From positions 22,842,555-22,906,554 of the forward strand of contig NC_016133.3 in NCBI RefSeq assembly GCF_000005505.3: 64,000 nucleotides of DNA. The letters are read 5' to 3'. The notes below the pieces were generated by a model. It was not told where the DNA came from, ran no database searches, and saw only the letters and a list, made by a program, of their open reading frames with translations. Positions 21,109 to 33,499 of this stretch are shown in pieces. The first letter of the stretch is position 1, and every line of letters begins with the position of its first letter. Source of the stretch: Brachypodium distachyon. Its lineage: Eukaryota; Streptophyta; Magnoliopsida; Poales; Poaceae. The position numbers were made by a program, and so were the translations under genes.

Positions 21109-22048
21109 ATTTAGAGTTAGTTAATTGCATTGGACATAAACTTGGCTCATGGGGACAGTGTAGTCCATAAACTTTCCAAATGCAACAACCTAGTCCCTAA
21201 ATTTTTTTTGAGGGAAAGCCATTAAACCTCTTAGCTTGAATGTTTAGCCCCAAAAGCAACCATCTTGGGCTAATCAAGCCTACTTGCGCGAGCGTTGCAA
21301 GTTTTGAATGTAAAACCCTAACTGTGTGTGCAATATCATAGTGAGGCCCTTATCGCCTGGAGGAGCAAATGTGCCAAACATGCCTCATGTTAATTTTAGA
21401 CTTCATAGACAAAAACCTAACTTTAGAAACCCTCCAAATATGTAGCTTGTGTTTTCGACGGATTCTATCATACCCAATACTCCAGCCAGACAAAATGGAG
21501 TATTAGAAAAGGACACTCTTGACATTTCACATTTTCACATTCCTAAAAAAACAAAAAAAAACACTTCGATCGAATCTCTCTCTCCGTTTTAGTAATGTTT
21601 TTTTTAGTAATGTGAAAATGTGAAATGTCAAGAGTGTTCTTTTCTAATACTCCATTTTGTTTGGCTGGAGTATTGGGTATGATAGAATCCGTCGAAAACA
21701 CAAGCTACATATTTGGAATTTGGGGTTTCTAAAGTTAGGGTTTTGTCTATGAAGTCTAAGATTAACATGAGGCATGTTTTGCACATTTGCTCCTCCAGGC
21801 GATAAGGCCTCACTATGATATTGTACACACAGGTAGGGTTTTACAGGCAAAACTTGCAACGCTGGTGCAAGTAGGCTTGATTAGCCCAAGTTGGTTGCAT
21901 TTGGGGCTAAACATTCAAGCTAAGAGGTTTAATGGCTTTCCCTCAAAAAAAAATTAGGGACTAGGCTGTTGCATTTGTGAAGTTTATGGACTAAACTGTC
22001 CCCATGAGCCAAGTTTATGTCCAATGCAAAATGGACTAAACTCTAAAT
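21109..22048. mobile_element. 940-bp long-arm foldback element
   Basis: Arms of about 430 bp are near-perfect reverse complements: the block from CATTGGACATAAACTTGGC near 21138 reappears inverted near 22000-22030, and the pairing continues inward to about 21545 and 21605. Only a short loop of about 60 bp separates them. The outer ends are ATTTAGAG and CTCTAAAT, and CTTA flanks both sides (21105-21108 and 22049-22052), a candidate 4-bp target duplication. There is no transposase. It abuts the Stowaway MITE ending at 21099. Confidence 0.8.
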
Positions 22049-22282
22049 CTTATATATATAAGGTTAAGTAGGAACTCTTAAGGTAGGTCCATGTTTAGTC
22101 CTCAGGAACCTACATTCCACGCACAGTCCCCGAACCTTCACTCCTGAACTTGGCACGGGCGAGCGATCGGTGGTAGAGGCCGATGCGAGGGAGCCCGCGA
22201 CAGAATCGGCGAGCTACCTCTCGTCACGGGCGAGCGGACCTTCTTCTCCGGCGCGGGTGAGCGAGCGGTGGCAGAGGCAATC

Positions 22283-22620
22283 ACCAAACAATATTTCTAC
22301 AATATATTTTGAACCGCTAGTCGGAATGATACAAATGATACAGCGTTGGAAAACTATCAACTAGGCACAACTTTTCCGTTTATAAAGGTTTTGCTAATTC
22401 TTTACGGTTTAAGAGCACATTTCAAATTACCGTCCGCTGGAATACGACCAAACAAAAAACAGCAGGCAATATTTCTATGATATATTTTGAACCACAAGTC
22501 GGAATGATGCAAATGATACGGCGTTGGAAATCTACGAACTAGGCGCAACCTTTTCGTTTATAAAGTTTTTGCTAATTCCTAACGGTTTAAGAGAAGATTT
22601 CAAATTACCGTCTGTTGTTT
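22283..22620. repeat. Direct duplication, about 170-180 bp unit, two copies
   Basis: The first copy begins near 22283 with CAATATTTCTACAATATATT and the second near 22466 with CAATATTTCTATGATATATT. Both continue through TTTTGAACC, GTTGGAAA, TTTATAAAG and ACGGTTTAAGAG to CAAATTACCGTC. They differ by scattered substitutions. The block sits beside the longer tandem array at 22630-23125, and both may be subterminal repeats of one decayed DNA transposon. Confidence 0.75.
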
Positions 22621-22629
22621 GAAGCAGTT

Positions 22630-23125
22630 AGGAAATTAAGAGACAAGCAGCGGAGGTTTAGAAACCCCCAAGAAGTTCACGGTCTATAAAAATTGAAGTT
22701 CACTAGTGTATTTAGGAAAGTTCAAAACGTTCACGCCCATGGACGTCCTTTTTCTCCGGCGCGAGCAAAGATACATGCGATGGAGATTCAGACACCGCCA
22801 GGAAGTTCACAGTCTATAAAAAAGAAAGTTCACTCGCGTATCTAGCGAAGTTCAATACATTCATGCCCGGAGACCTCCTTCTTCTCCGACGCGGGCAAAT
22901 ATTACAGTCGACGGAGGTTCAGAGACCGTCAGGAAGTTCACACTCTATAAAACGTAAGTTCACTCGTGTATCGATGGAAGTTCAAAACGTTCACGCCCGT
23001 AGAGCTCCTTCTTCTCCGACGCGGGCAAAAATTATAGGTGCCGAAGGTTCAGATACCGTCAAGAAGTTCACCGTACATAAAACGAAAGTTCGCTTGTGTA
23101 TCAAAAGAAGTTTAAAATATTCATG
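22630..23125. repeat. Tandem array, about 125-bp unit, roughly four copies
   Basis: Each unit contains AAGTTCAC..TCTATAAAA, AAGTTCACTCGTGTAT, AAGTTCAAAACGTTCACGCC and CTCCTTCTTCTCCGACGC, in that order. Copies begin near 22670, 22802, 22930 and 23060 and diverge by substitutions and small indels. Cores such as CTCCGACGCGGGCAAA are strongly conserved among copies. Confidence 0.75.
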
Positions 23126-23937
23126 CAGTGTTGCCTCGCAGTATATGCTGATTTTTCTTCGCGTTTCTCAAACTTTTTCAGATTTGCGCAAACGATCCTG
23201 CTGAGGTTGCCGATGAGGGACCTGCCCGCTGCTATTGCGTCTACAAGCCATGGTGCCACATCGTCAGCGTCCCGTCCCGTCCTATTCCCGTCAACCGAGA
23301 GGAAGGCAGTGGCGCCGCCCTGCCAGCCATGGTCGCGGCCATCTGCGCCGCGGCCGCGACCCTCTGCGCGTCCATCTGCCGGGCCAGGGCAGCGTTCCTC
23401 TCCTTGGCCTTCTTCTCCCGACTTCAGCGGGCGGCGTTCTCGACTTGGCGACGGGTGCAATCCACGAGCCAGTCGGCGACGCTCATCCCAGGCGGACACT
23501 CGACCCTCGATCTCTTCAGCGTCGGGCGCTGCATATCTCTTCCGCGGCATGGCTTTGGGGCGGCGGTGGCGTCCGTGGAGAAATGGCAGTATGAAGGGGA
23601 GGGAAAAAAGGGGGCCGACGAAAATTTGAAAGGAATTTTGTAATATTCTGCCGACAGGGGGTTGCTCCCATCGGTGCTCCCTGTGTGCACGTGGCGACCA
23701 TCCACCGATACTTGCCACAGAAACAAAATCGCTAGCGATAATCTCATCTGTCTCCCTGTGCGGACTTTGAGGAGCGTGGGCAGCGCGATGATGGAGGTAT
23801 GGAGCTGCCCCATGCCCTCCGGCCACGAGGCCGTTCCTTCCGTAGTTGACCCTCTTTCCGTCGACGTGCCTCTTGCAGCTGCGGGCGTGCCCGGATCTGG
23901 AGGCTCGAGGCGGCGGACTCACCGACGGCGGTGCCAA
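23101..23937 (-). CDS. Hypothetical GC-rich open frame, doubtful
   Basis: A 278-codon open frame rich in Arg, Pro, Gly and Ala runs across a GC-rich block. A plausible internal start near 23551 gives a product beginning MPRKRYAAPDAEEIEGRV. I recognise no domain. The frame partly overlaps the tandem array to its right-hand (3') side, and similar long frames occur in the other GC-rich transposon cargo in this window. It may be transposon cargo or chance openness caused by base composition, rather than a gene. Confidence 0.2.
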   Translation of the reverse strand: MAPPSVSPPPRASRSGHARSCKRHVDGKRVNYGRNGLVAGGHGAAPYLHHRAAHAPQSPHRETDEIIASDFVSVASIGGWSPRAHREHRWEQPPVGRILQNSFQIFVGPLFSLPFILPFLHGRHRRPKAMPRKRYAAPDAEEIEGRVSAWDERRRLARGLHPSPSRERRPLKSGEEGQGEERCPGPADGRAEGRGRGADGRDHGWQGGATAFLSVDGNRTGRDADDVAPWLVDAIAAGRSLIGNLSRIVCANLKKFEKREEKSAYTARQHCMNILNFF

Positions 23938-23939
23938 GT

Positions 23940-25150
23940 CTGCAGAAATTGCTTCCTGTATTGCCTAGTTCAGCGGATGAAAATCAAAATTAGTTCTTGC
24001 AGTGTGAATGCCACGAATTGGTTGGATTAGTGAAGCTCTCGTGATGGATTAGTACTCAAGTCCTCACTTCTGCTGCAAATTGGAGGCCCGCTCGCCTCAC
24101 GTGGTTAGGATGCTTGATCTCCGCACGCCGCTCTGCGCGAAACTTCAAAGATATTGGCATAAGCTCCGAAACTAGATCTTTTCGTTTAGTATGGCGCGGT
24201 CGTGGTTGCGGCTGGAACTGGCGAGATTGGCCGTGAGAGAGCGAAGAACGTCGAAGGGCGTTAGTTTCATAGTTTGAGAGGGACAAAGACGGGCCTAGCA
24301 AAAATAGGAAGCAGCCGTTCGATCATCAATATGCGGTTGGGAGCACGGATGGGAGCAAACGAAAGGAACATGCAAGCCACGTCCCGGGCGAGTTGGGTGC
24401 GGCCCGGGGGCCGCCGGTTACTTCTAGAACTGGAGGAGTGGGCTAGGTAGTTTTTTCGGCGCAGACGCCTCATTTGGCCTGCCTTGGGAGGCCTTTAGGA
24501 GGGCAGGCTGGAGTTGCTCGCAGTCCTTGAAATGGAGAGGCTTCAGGAACAAGAAGATTTTCTGCAACACATGTACAAAGTAACTGAAGGAAAATATAGG
24601 AAAGCGTACACATGAGAACCGCGAGTGTATGCAGAAGTAACAATTAAATCTATCTCACCAATTTTGTTTTTCTTGGATTCAAGTATTATTATTATTTTTC
24701 TAGAAATTTGTCTTATCTCGTCTCACGTGAAAAGTAAGCAGAGAAGAAAGAAAGAAAGAAAGAAGCGCTGCCGCTGCTGCTGGCTGGATTCATCATTCAT
24801 TCATGGTAGGCTTGCCAATTGCAATTCGGGAGAAGGGTGTGCTCCTGATTCATGGTGCTGGAAGTCATGATCAGCATCGGCACAACGATACATCAAATTC
24901 TGACACGTCATCACTTCTAGCCATTATCTGTATATACAACCCAACAATAAACAATTGGCAGAAAGGAGGCAATCCACAGACTCTTCAAGTTTATTCGACC
25001 CTAAGGGGGGTAAAGTCTGATTCGTTCCAGCAATGCCATCGATGCATACAGACTCCAATCGTTCTGCAACAAGCACAATATCTCGAATCACAACAGTCAG
25101 TCCATATTACCAGGTACTCCCAAATGCAGTGAACAGAAAGCTCTACCAGA
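23940..25150. other. Region downstream of CutA, nothing recognised
   Basis: Apart from a short GAAA-repeat purine tract near 24742-24763, I see no coding exon or transposon boundary. The right-hand end should include the 3' UTR of the CutA gene (stop codon at 25151-25153). Confidence 0.4.
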
Positions 25151-28100
25151 TCAGTTTTCCCTAGTGCTGTTCTTGAGCCACTCTAGGTACTTGAGGTTGC
25201 CCCCATTTATGGGCAGAGAGATGACTTCAGGAACGCTGCAAGAAAAAATATCAGACATTAAATCTAAATCTTGGTTCAAGACAGCCAACACGTTTAGTTT
25301 TACAACCTGTTGGTTCAAACTTTGCAGCAACAAATAGATCGAGCTGAAGAAACAGGATGTAACTTACTCATACTCATGGTTGGCTTTGACATGTTCAGTC
25401 AAGGCATTTACAAGAGATTCCCTTGTCTTAATGATGAGCAACTCTTCAGCATCAGTTTGCACCTGAGGAATGACAGATTGTTAACAACTAAATATCTCTA
25501 CTTCTGTAGTTCAACGGATTAGTAAAGCATATAATATAAAGGAGTCCAATCAAAATGTTGAATGAACAAACAATTCATTGTTGTAACTGTACCTTTCCCT
25601 CCCACCAGTAAACAGATTCAATTCCTGGAAAACGATACATTTAGAAAAAAAATCAATTGAAAATAAGGATAAGAATGAGGAAGATGAGATGATAAGATAT
25701 TAGTGATGACTGGAAACAAGATTGCCCAGTAAAGTAGAACAGCAGAAACTATCTAAAGAAATTGTTGAAGCTTAACTGTAAAACCATCTGCTGGTAAGCC
25801 AAATGCAAATCCATCATTTAAACACTCCTATTTGCTTGTAAGGAAAGAATCGCCTTGCTGTATGTGCTACACAAACAAGCGCATGCTGGATGCATGCATG
25901 TCTCAAACTGCCCACGCAGCGCTGTGCCCGCAGCCCTGCACCTATTTCAATTCGAGTGCATAGGCACAGTGACAACCGAGCAAGCTATTTGTTTACAGTT
26001 AACAAATCTTGGTAAAGGTCTGATTGTCAGTTAATCTGATTAAGAATTTTGAACACTAATTATGTTCCGCCACAGCTCCCACAAGCCAGAGTTGTGTTCT
26101 TTTTCATATTATTTTTTTCAAGGGCCAAGTAGAGTTGTATTATTATGTGTAACTTGTTTATACTCCATACCTTATATGCCTTCCCTAATCCCTACTTCTA
26201 TAACTTAGTAGAATAGTTCCCTTCTGCAAACATATTTTCATTCAAGAGCCATATATTCCGTGGTGCGCCAATTCACTCCCAGTCATTAAGTGTAGTTCCA
26301 ACTGTGATGATGTTGCTGCATTTGGAAGGTCAAGTAATTCTTGCACGAACAGCCACATAACTATGAGCATCAATACTTGGAGAAGTCAAATGTCGAATGG
26401 ACATCATGGGTGGGTCCAGATGGCAATTCTTTCAAGGAAAGGGATAGAGAAATTAATTTGCTGAAATGCACAACGTGGGGTTTGAATGAAAATTGGAATA
26501 GAGATGAAGGGGTTTGGTTGAAAACTAAAAACTACTCTAGAAGATGGTCAATTGACAAAAAACAGTCTACTAAGTCTGAGTGTCTCCAACTCTATATACT
26601 CTATAGCTGCATAGAAATAAACAAGAGAGGACGTAGTAGTGTAGTACCCACCAGGCACTATGTTCACACAGGCAGCAAGCTTCTCACTGATAATGCTTTC
26701 TGATAGCTTTTTGCCTGCAGAGAAAAAGAATATAACTAACATAAAAGACAATTGTTCGCAAATTTCTTAATGCTGCTTATGAAATCATTGAAGTTATTAA
26801 TACCATACAACCATCTAAACATGCACAATGCGTTATGAAAGCAAGTTCAGTTAGTACGAAGAAAGGAAAATATGTATGTCAGTTTGCAAATTGCAATACT
26901 TAGCAGCAACTGTAACATGTAATGACAATACAAAAGAGCAAGAACATAGATAAAGCACCTGCTTCCCGATTTGGAACTGTCACATACACAACAACGGAAG
27001 GCACGGTTGTAGTAGTAGATTCCATTCGTGCAGAACTGAGAGTTCTTGCCCTGTAAAGTTACAGAAGGATGACTGATCAGTGATCACCAACCATTCTACA
27101 AAAAAAAATGTGAAGTAACCCAGACTCCCATAGAAATACTCCTAATTATTGCAGAAACACATCAGCTTTTGTTGTTTATTACCAATATGCGATGAGGATA
27201 ACCACAGAATTTTAGCAGACGTATTGGACCAACATTACAGGATGAAAACAGATGAGCTGAGTGTACTAAGGCATCTCCCAATGCTCCACTTTGGCGGTGT
27301 CTCTTAGCCCTCCACGTACGCAACAATCTAATGTGCCATCATAATTAAGAAAAGAGATATTGTTGTTGGTACAAGATCATAGATAAAATATGAGGCGACT
27401 TGCTAGAGTTCTGCTACAACTTATTAAATAAGAAAGCCTGACAGATCACACTTAAGATACCATTCATTTGAGAGTTTATCTCTTAATTAACACCTAAGAC
27501 ACAATGCATTGAGCGAGGCCTAAGATCGTAGGTAGCATTTCACTGAAGTGTGATCAATTGGTTTTCCTTGATCTCTTTTCCCAATATTTAAAACATTATG
27601 TAATCCAGCCAAGCACATGGGTGCAGGTTTAAGACTTTTAGGTAACAACCACCAATTGATGTCTGTAATTGTAGCGCAAATGGTTGATTAATACTTTCCT
27701 AGTTCCATAGCTCATCGAGAGGCCAACCATTTCTGCTCTGATCCCAGGTGTTTGTGGGATGCTTGTTCCCTTATTGCGTGGAATTAGAAAATACCCAGCC
27801 TGAAAAGGTAGTATGGAAAAGAAAATATTCCAGCCAAACATGTAATCTACTCCCTCCGTCTAGCAACCAAGAAAGCCGAGAGGCTACATGCGGTCAACAA
27901 TGGTCGTAGCCGTCTTGCGGGATTCTCCCAGAGTTGAGATGAAACTGCTAATTAACTATGAGCGCAGAGGGGGAGGGGAAAAAGAGAGTAGTATGGATGG
28001 TGACCGGAGGAAGGGGATACGGCGGTTGGAGAGGGCGCAACCCGCGACCGCTCCAAGGCTGAGGAAGAGGAGAGCTCCCGCGAGCGGCGGCCGACGGCGG

Positions 28101-28171
28101 AGGATGAGAGGCAGCGACCCGGCGGGGGAGGAGGCGGCGGTGGTGGGGGAGAATAGAGCTGGGAGTGGCAT
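25151..28171 (-). CDS. CutA1: CutA1-type protein, 6 exons, 177 aa
   Basis: Minus-strand exons 28171-28005, 27050-26959, 26714-26652, 25624-25593, 25462-25368 and 25235-25151 join in phase to 534 nt (177 residues), the usual plant CutA length. The N-terminal 55-60 residues are Arg/Ser/Ala-rich with a hydrophobic segment (about 31-47), which fits an organelle-targeting or membrane-anchor presequence. The conserved domain follows: VVVYVTVPNREAGKKL, SEKLAACVNIVPG, IESVYWWEGKVQTDAEEL, and a C-terminus VPEVISLPINGG...WLKNS. CutA proteins form trimeric ferredoxin-like assemblies; a plastid copper-binding role has been proposed in plants, but the physiological function is unsettled. An internal ATG (ME-ST at the start of the mature domain, in exon 2) could give a shorter cytosolic form. 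All introns use GT-AG; the intron 1 donor (CG|GTCACC) is weak. Confidence 0.93.
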
Positions 28172-29279
28172 CTTCTCGATTTCTTCTCTTCCTTTTTACT
28201 CGTTGCTGGGCCTCACATGGGCTATTTCTGGGGGCACGCGGCAATAGCATCGACCTCTGGGTTGTGTTGCTTGGACCGCAGCTTCACAGATGCAATCCTC
28301 TGCTGTGGCTGCCAGCTGAGGTCGCAAGGTGTCGTCTGATCTGTTTGTTTATATGGTTACTGTTACTGCAGTTGTAATTGAAATGTGCTGAATTGATTTA
28401 AATGACGTTATAGTTCCATAGATTATGTATACTGTACCTTTTTTTACTGCAATGACATGTTTAGTAACTGTTTTTTCAGATGACTAAGTTTTCAAAAGTT
28501 TTTTAACAAGGATTAAAGAATAAAATATTTCTCAACCTTGAAAAATCAAGATATCACTTAGATAAATAAAATGAACAGTTAAAAAAAAACATGAGCTAGA
28601 ACATACATAATAGAACGAAGAAGGCAACCAAAGTAATTAGACAAATTTGCCATAATCGCCGGCCGCTAGGAATCAACTAATTGGATAATTAATGTGTGGC
28701 ACTGTTGAAATTTGAGTTTAGGTGGATTGCAGACAAGATTGCACAGCATGGACGATTAATCACTCAGCAAGGCCTACGACGCGGAGCGCTCGAGGCAACA
28801 AGCCAAGCTACGGCCGACGCAGGGCGTCGCGGCAGCAGCTCTGGCCGGGTGTGGGCGGCGCCTTTGGTTGCTGGATATCAGCACGGCGGCGGGGAAAGGA
28901 GCTCGAGGCAGGGATTGTTGGGGCGGGGGTCTGGTTTCTCCGTCCGGATGAAGGCCGCGGCGCCGGTCGCCGGAGATCGGCAGAGTGGCGACGCCGGTCG
29001 AGAGGAGGGGGAAGGAGCTCCTCGTCGCGGCTGCAGGTCCGAATGTTGGGGGAAGGAGCTCGGGGCTGGGATTTTGGGGGCAGGGGCTTCCGTTCCTCTT
29101 GCCGAAGTAAGTCGCCGGCACCGGTTGCCGGAGATCAGCAAGCGGTGGTGGCGGCGGCGGGTGAGGGATAGGTTTGCTCGCTCGGGAGAGGCGGGAGGAG
29201 AATAGAACAAACCGTTCAGCGGCAATTTGTGCGTAGCATTGGAATTTGGTGGCAGGGTAAACCGGTTTGGAGCTGCAGC
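28172..29279. other. CutA upstream region and GC-rich block
   Basis: Sequence immediately 5' of CutA (28172 to about 28660) holds its promoter, although I could not identify a convincing TATA box. From about 28740 to 29210 the DNA is GC-rich with imperfect internal repeats (GGGGGAAGGAGCTC, CGCCGG..CCGGAGATC) and long but low-complexity frames on both strands. It directly abuts the copia LTR. No gene is recognised. Confidence 0.4.
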
Positions 29280-29633
29280 CAGCCGCCGTGCCTCCTGCCG
29301 GTTGGCCGGTACCGGGGCTACGCAACCCCTGATGGCTGGCCGGTACCGAGGTTGCACATCAAGATCGTAGTCGAAGTAGTCAATCACACACACGATCACG
29401 AAGTAAAGTAGATGAACAACAGAAAGTAAAGAGAAACATGAGCTCTTTATTAATTTCTCATCTCAACAGTACGTACAAGATTAGCCTCCTCTCTTTTATA
29501 TAGACTAGATGGCCCAATTAGATCAAAGGGTTAAGGCCCAAAACTTAATGTTAGTGGGGGAACAATTCCTCGGGGGGTGGAGGGGGGCACACGCTTCAGT
29601 GGCCCTCCCACCTCAACGATCGGTTCCCCAACA
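29280..29633 (-). repeat. 3' LTR of the copia element
   Basis: Matches the copy at 35793-36117 from GGTTGCACA through to GTTCCCCAACA. It contains TCTATATAAAAG on the minus strand, a TATA box in the element's orientation. The left boundary is blurred: the terminal segment CCTGCCGG..GGCCGGTACC appears twice in about 75 bp, suggesting a small terminal duplication. Confidence 0.8.
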
Positions 29634-29799
29634 CTCCCCCTTGGGCCTATGCCTCAAAAACTCCGAAAAAACCCAGCGAGAAAAACACATGGAGAAAGAG
29701 CGCATAGGATATGTTGCTATATTGCACAGATTGCCTCATTAAAAACCTCATGCGAGACACACAAGAAAACTCGCTGAGGAAAAGAGAATACAACCTACT

Positions 29800-32700
29800 C
29801 AATTTCCAAGATGAGTACTTGATTGCCATGATCAAGATTTTTCGACGAGTATGTGAAGTATTTCCTCCTGAATCTTGCATTTCCCTAAGTCTCAACATAC
29901 CGATTCCACGCACACACCTTTCAAAGGTGGATGCCGGTAGTGACTTGATGAACAAATCAGCAAGATTTTCACACGACTTAGTATGCAAGACCTTTATCTC
30001 GTTCATCTTTTGCAACTCATGTGCATAGAAAAACTTAGGATTTATATGCTTGGTGAGATTACTCTTCACATAACCCGTTTGTACTTGTGCAACACAAGCT
30101 GCATTATCTTCATAGATAATGGTCGGGGTTTGGACGGTGTTCAGCCCACAGGTCTTCTAAATGTGGCGAACCATCCATCGAAGCCATACACACTCACGTG
30201 ATGCTTCATATAGTGCTATGATTTTCGAGTGGTTCGTCAAAGTCGATACAAGACTTTGCTTTGACGATTTCCATGAAACAGCAGTTCCACCACATAGAAA
30301 AACATATCCAGTCTGAGACTTGGATGTATGCGGGTCCGACAAATACCCAACATCGGCATAGCCTATCAAAGATAGGTCTTGATTCCTTTTATAAAATAGC
30401 TCAAGATCTTTGGTCCCTTGCAGGTACGGAAAGACATCCTTAGCACCTTTCCAATGCCTTTTGGTAGGTTCAGTGCTGTACCTAGCCAGCAAATTGACGG
30501 TGAACGCAATGTACGACCATGTACAATTCGCGAGGTACACGAGTGCTCCAATAACACTCAGGTAAGGAAATTCTGAACCCAGATCTTCCTCCCTCTCTTC
30601 TCTCGGCTTGAAAGGGTCCTTGTCTTGCTGTAATGACCACCCAATCATGGAGTCTTTGAAGAATATGCTTTGTCAAATCCAAATCTTTTCATCACCTTTT
30701 GAGTGTAGGTAGACTGGTGCACTAGAATCCCATCATGGGAATGTTCCAGTTCCAAACCTAGATAGAATTTGGTTTTACCCAAATCCTTCATCTCAAATTC
30801 CGACTTCAAGTAGGAACTTGCTTCCTCAATATCCTCAGGTGTACCAATGATATTCAAATCATCTACGTACACCGAGATTATACAGAATCCATCTTGGGAT
30901 CGCCATATAAATACACATGGCCAATCTTCATTGCTCGTGTAGCCCTTTTCATGCAGAAAATCGCTCGGGCGATTATACCACATTCTACCCGACTGTTTAA
31001 GACCGTACAGTGACTTCCTGAGTTGAACACTGTATGGACCTCTGTTTGCTCTGTCTTGGTTCGGAACCGGGAGACCATCAAGTATCCCCATATAAATGTC
31101 CGAATCCAAGTTACCATACAGGTAAGCAGTAACAACATACATCAATTTCATTTTTAAGTCCATATTGACTGCCATTGAGATCAGATAACTAAAGGTAATT
31201 CCATCCATGATCGGGGAGTAGGTTTCCTCATAATCGACCCTAGGTCGTTGAGTAAACCCCTGAACAATTAACCTTGCTTTGTACCGTACTACCTCATTAT
31301 TCTCATTTCTCTTGCGGACAAATACCCACTTATAGCCGACAAGGCGTACGTCGGGAGGGGTTTGACACACAAGTCCAAAAACCTCTCTTTTGTGCAGAGA
31401 TAATAATTTGGTAGCTATTGACTTTTGCCAATCTTTCCAATCCGACCTCTTCTTACAATCAGCGAGCGAGTTAGGCTCGGGGTCAAGATCGATGATTGCG
31501 GCAATTTTCTTAGCAAAGTTTATGTCGACATTAGCAGTCGCTCGGTTTATTGATTCTCCCGTGTTAACATAATCTATGGCCATTTCGTCATGGGGGCGCG
31601 TCATGCGCATCCTCTGTCTCCACAGGATTTCCCATTTCTGGAGCGAGGTCCTTTAGTTTTTCCGCACCGATGTGTGTGCTCACATCTCCGCTGGGTGCTT
31701 CCACTGTTGGAAGGTTAAAGTCTGGAATTCCTTGCGCTGGAGATTCTGTACTTGTGCTAGGTCTCAATTGGCTCCCCTTACTCTGTCGGGGCTTTTTAGT
31801 AACCGAGTGTGATAAATCCCCCTTGTCCTTTTTCGTCGGGCGTCCCCGAGTACTTGGGATTTGAGGAACCGGATTTCTCGACCTTTTAGGCCTTTGGAAT
31901 CGAGCGGGTAGACCCACAAAATCCTTGGGTATCTCTACCCTTTTCGGTACATTGTGCGCAGGCACATGTGATTTTGTCACACTTCTCAAGTCACTAAAGT
32001 GATCAGACAGTTGATTCGCTAAAGCATGCAAATCTATTATCTTTTGGACTTCTCTATGTGTCTCACTTCTGGGCGGGTCATTTGCTTGAATCCCCGTGGC
32101 TAGCCACGTCAATTCTCGATTTTTCTCATCAAGAGGTTGATTTCCTCCCCCTAAAGTCGGGAAGAGATCCTCGTCAAAAATGCAGTCAACAAAGCGGGCT
32201 GTATGACAGTCTCCTGTCATGGGGTCTAGATACCTGATTATGGACACAGTCTCATAACCAACGTATATCCCCGACTTATGGAGCGGTCCCATTGCTGATC
32301 GCTAAGGGGGTGGTATCGGTACATATACCTGGCAACCGAACTTAAGAAGGTGGGAAATTTTTGGTGCCGACCCTTGCGCTAGTTGGACAGGTGAATGGAT
32401 GTTGTAGGCCGTGGGTCTATAGTTGATGAGATTGGCGGCGTGCAACACTACATGCCCCCAACACGTGGTTGGTAAATTACAACCCCGGAGGAGTGGTCTG
32501 GCAATGAATTTAATCCTCTTAATCAATGCCTCCGCTAGTCCATTTTGCATACGGACATGCGGCACAGAGTGCTCAACCTTAATGTCAAGTGCCATACAAT
32601 AATCATCGAATGCTTTTGAAGAAAATTCTCCAGCGTTGTCCATTCGAATAGACTTACGATGATCCGAGAAATTATTCCTCATTTGTATGATTTGTGACAT

Positions 32701-33499
32701 CAACTTGGCAAAGGCATGGTTCCGTGTGGACAACAAGTTAATAGAGGACCATTTAGACGAAGCGTCTATGAGCACCATGAAGTATCAAAACGGCCCCGAA
32801 AGGGGCGGAACCGGACCACATATATCCCCTTGGATGTGTTCCAAAAACGCAGGGATTTCATCCCTCACTTTCAATGGTGATGGTCGAATGATTAATTTCC
32901 CCGCCGCGCATGCCGAGCACACGAAATCTTCATGATTCGGGAAATTTTTAACATTCACCCTATGCCCATTTGAGTTGTTAATTATATTTCTCATCATTCT
33001 AATACCCAGGTGGCCTAATCTATTATGCCATAAGCAAAATAGTTTAGAGCTTCTAAATATAGTTTTTAAGGTAGTATACACGGGCGGCGCTACAATCTTA
33101 GTGTAGTAAAGCCCAGTGTTGAATGAAGGAAATTTTTCAACAACATGCTTACCGTGGGCATCGCGCTTTGTGATAAGTAGTCACTCTTTGCCATTATCAT
33201 CATCGATCTCCACATGGAGGCCGTTTGCGCGGATGTCCTTAAAACTCAAGAGAGTTCGAGTCAACTTTGGGTACAATAATGCTTTCTCAATGAGCAAGGT
33301 TGTTCCCATGGGGAGTATGATAGTGGCTCGTCCAGAGCCTACTATTTTTTACTCGCCCCCTGCGATAGTCATTATATTCTCCGGAGTTTTTTTTAATGGA
33401 CTCGAAATAACGAGTTTCTCTCAAGATGGTGTTTGTGGTACAACTATCCACAAGGCACGTTTCCTCCATTCGAGCGCCACGTGTTTTAAAATATAGCAT
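29800..33499 (-). pseudogene. Copia pol remnants: protease, integrase, RT, RNase H
   Basis: Reading from 33499 downwards on the minus strand: a protease-like segment with the active-site triad changed from DSG to DSC (33499-33287). Next come a GAG-pre-integrase zinc-binding segment (HNRLGHLG...CSACAAGKL, 33081-32785), an integrase core with its acidic residues still present (LIDASSKW, MDNAGEF, NGLAEALIK; 32778-32302), a connecting region (32292-31588), reverse transcriptase with intact YVDD (31610-30645), and RNase H/C-terminal parts (30648-30157 and 30069 to about 29800). Frame changes and stops separate the pieces, so no full polyprotein can be made. Confidence 0.85.

Noticed and set aside
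28774..29399. Long open frames on both strands next to the copia LTR
   Set aside because: GC-rich low-complexity translation with internal repeats and no domain; part extends into the LTR itself.
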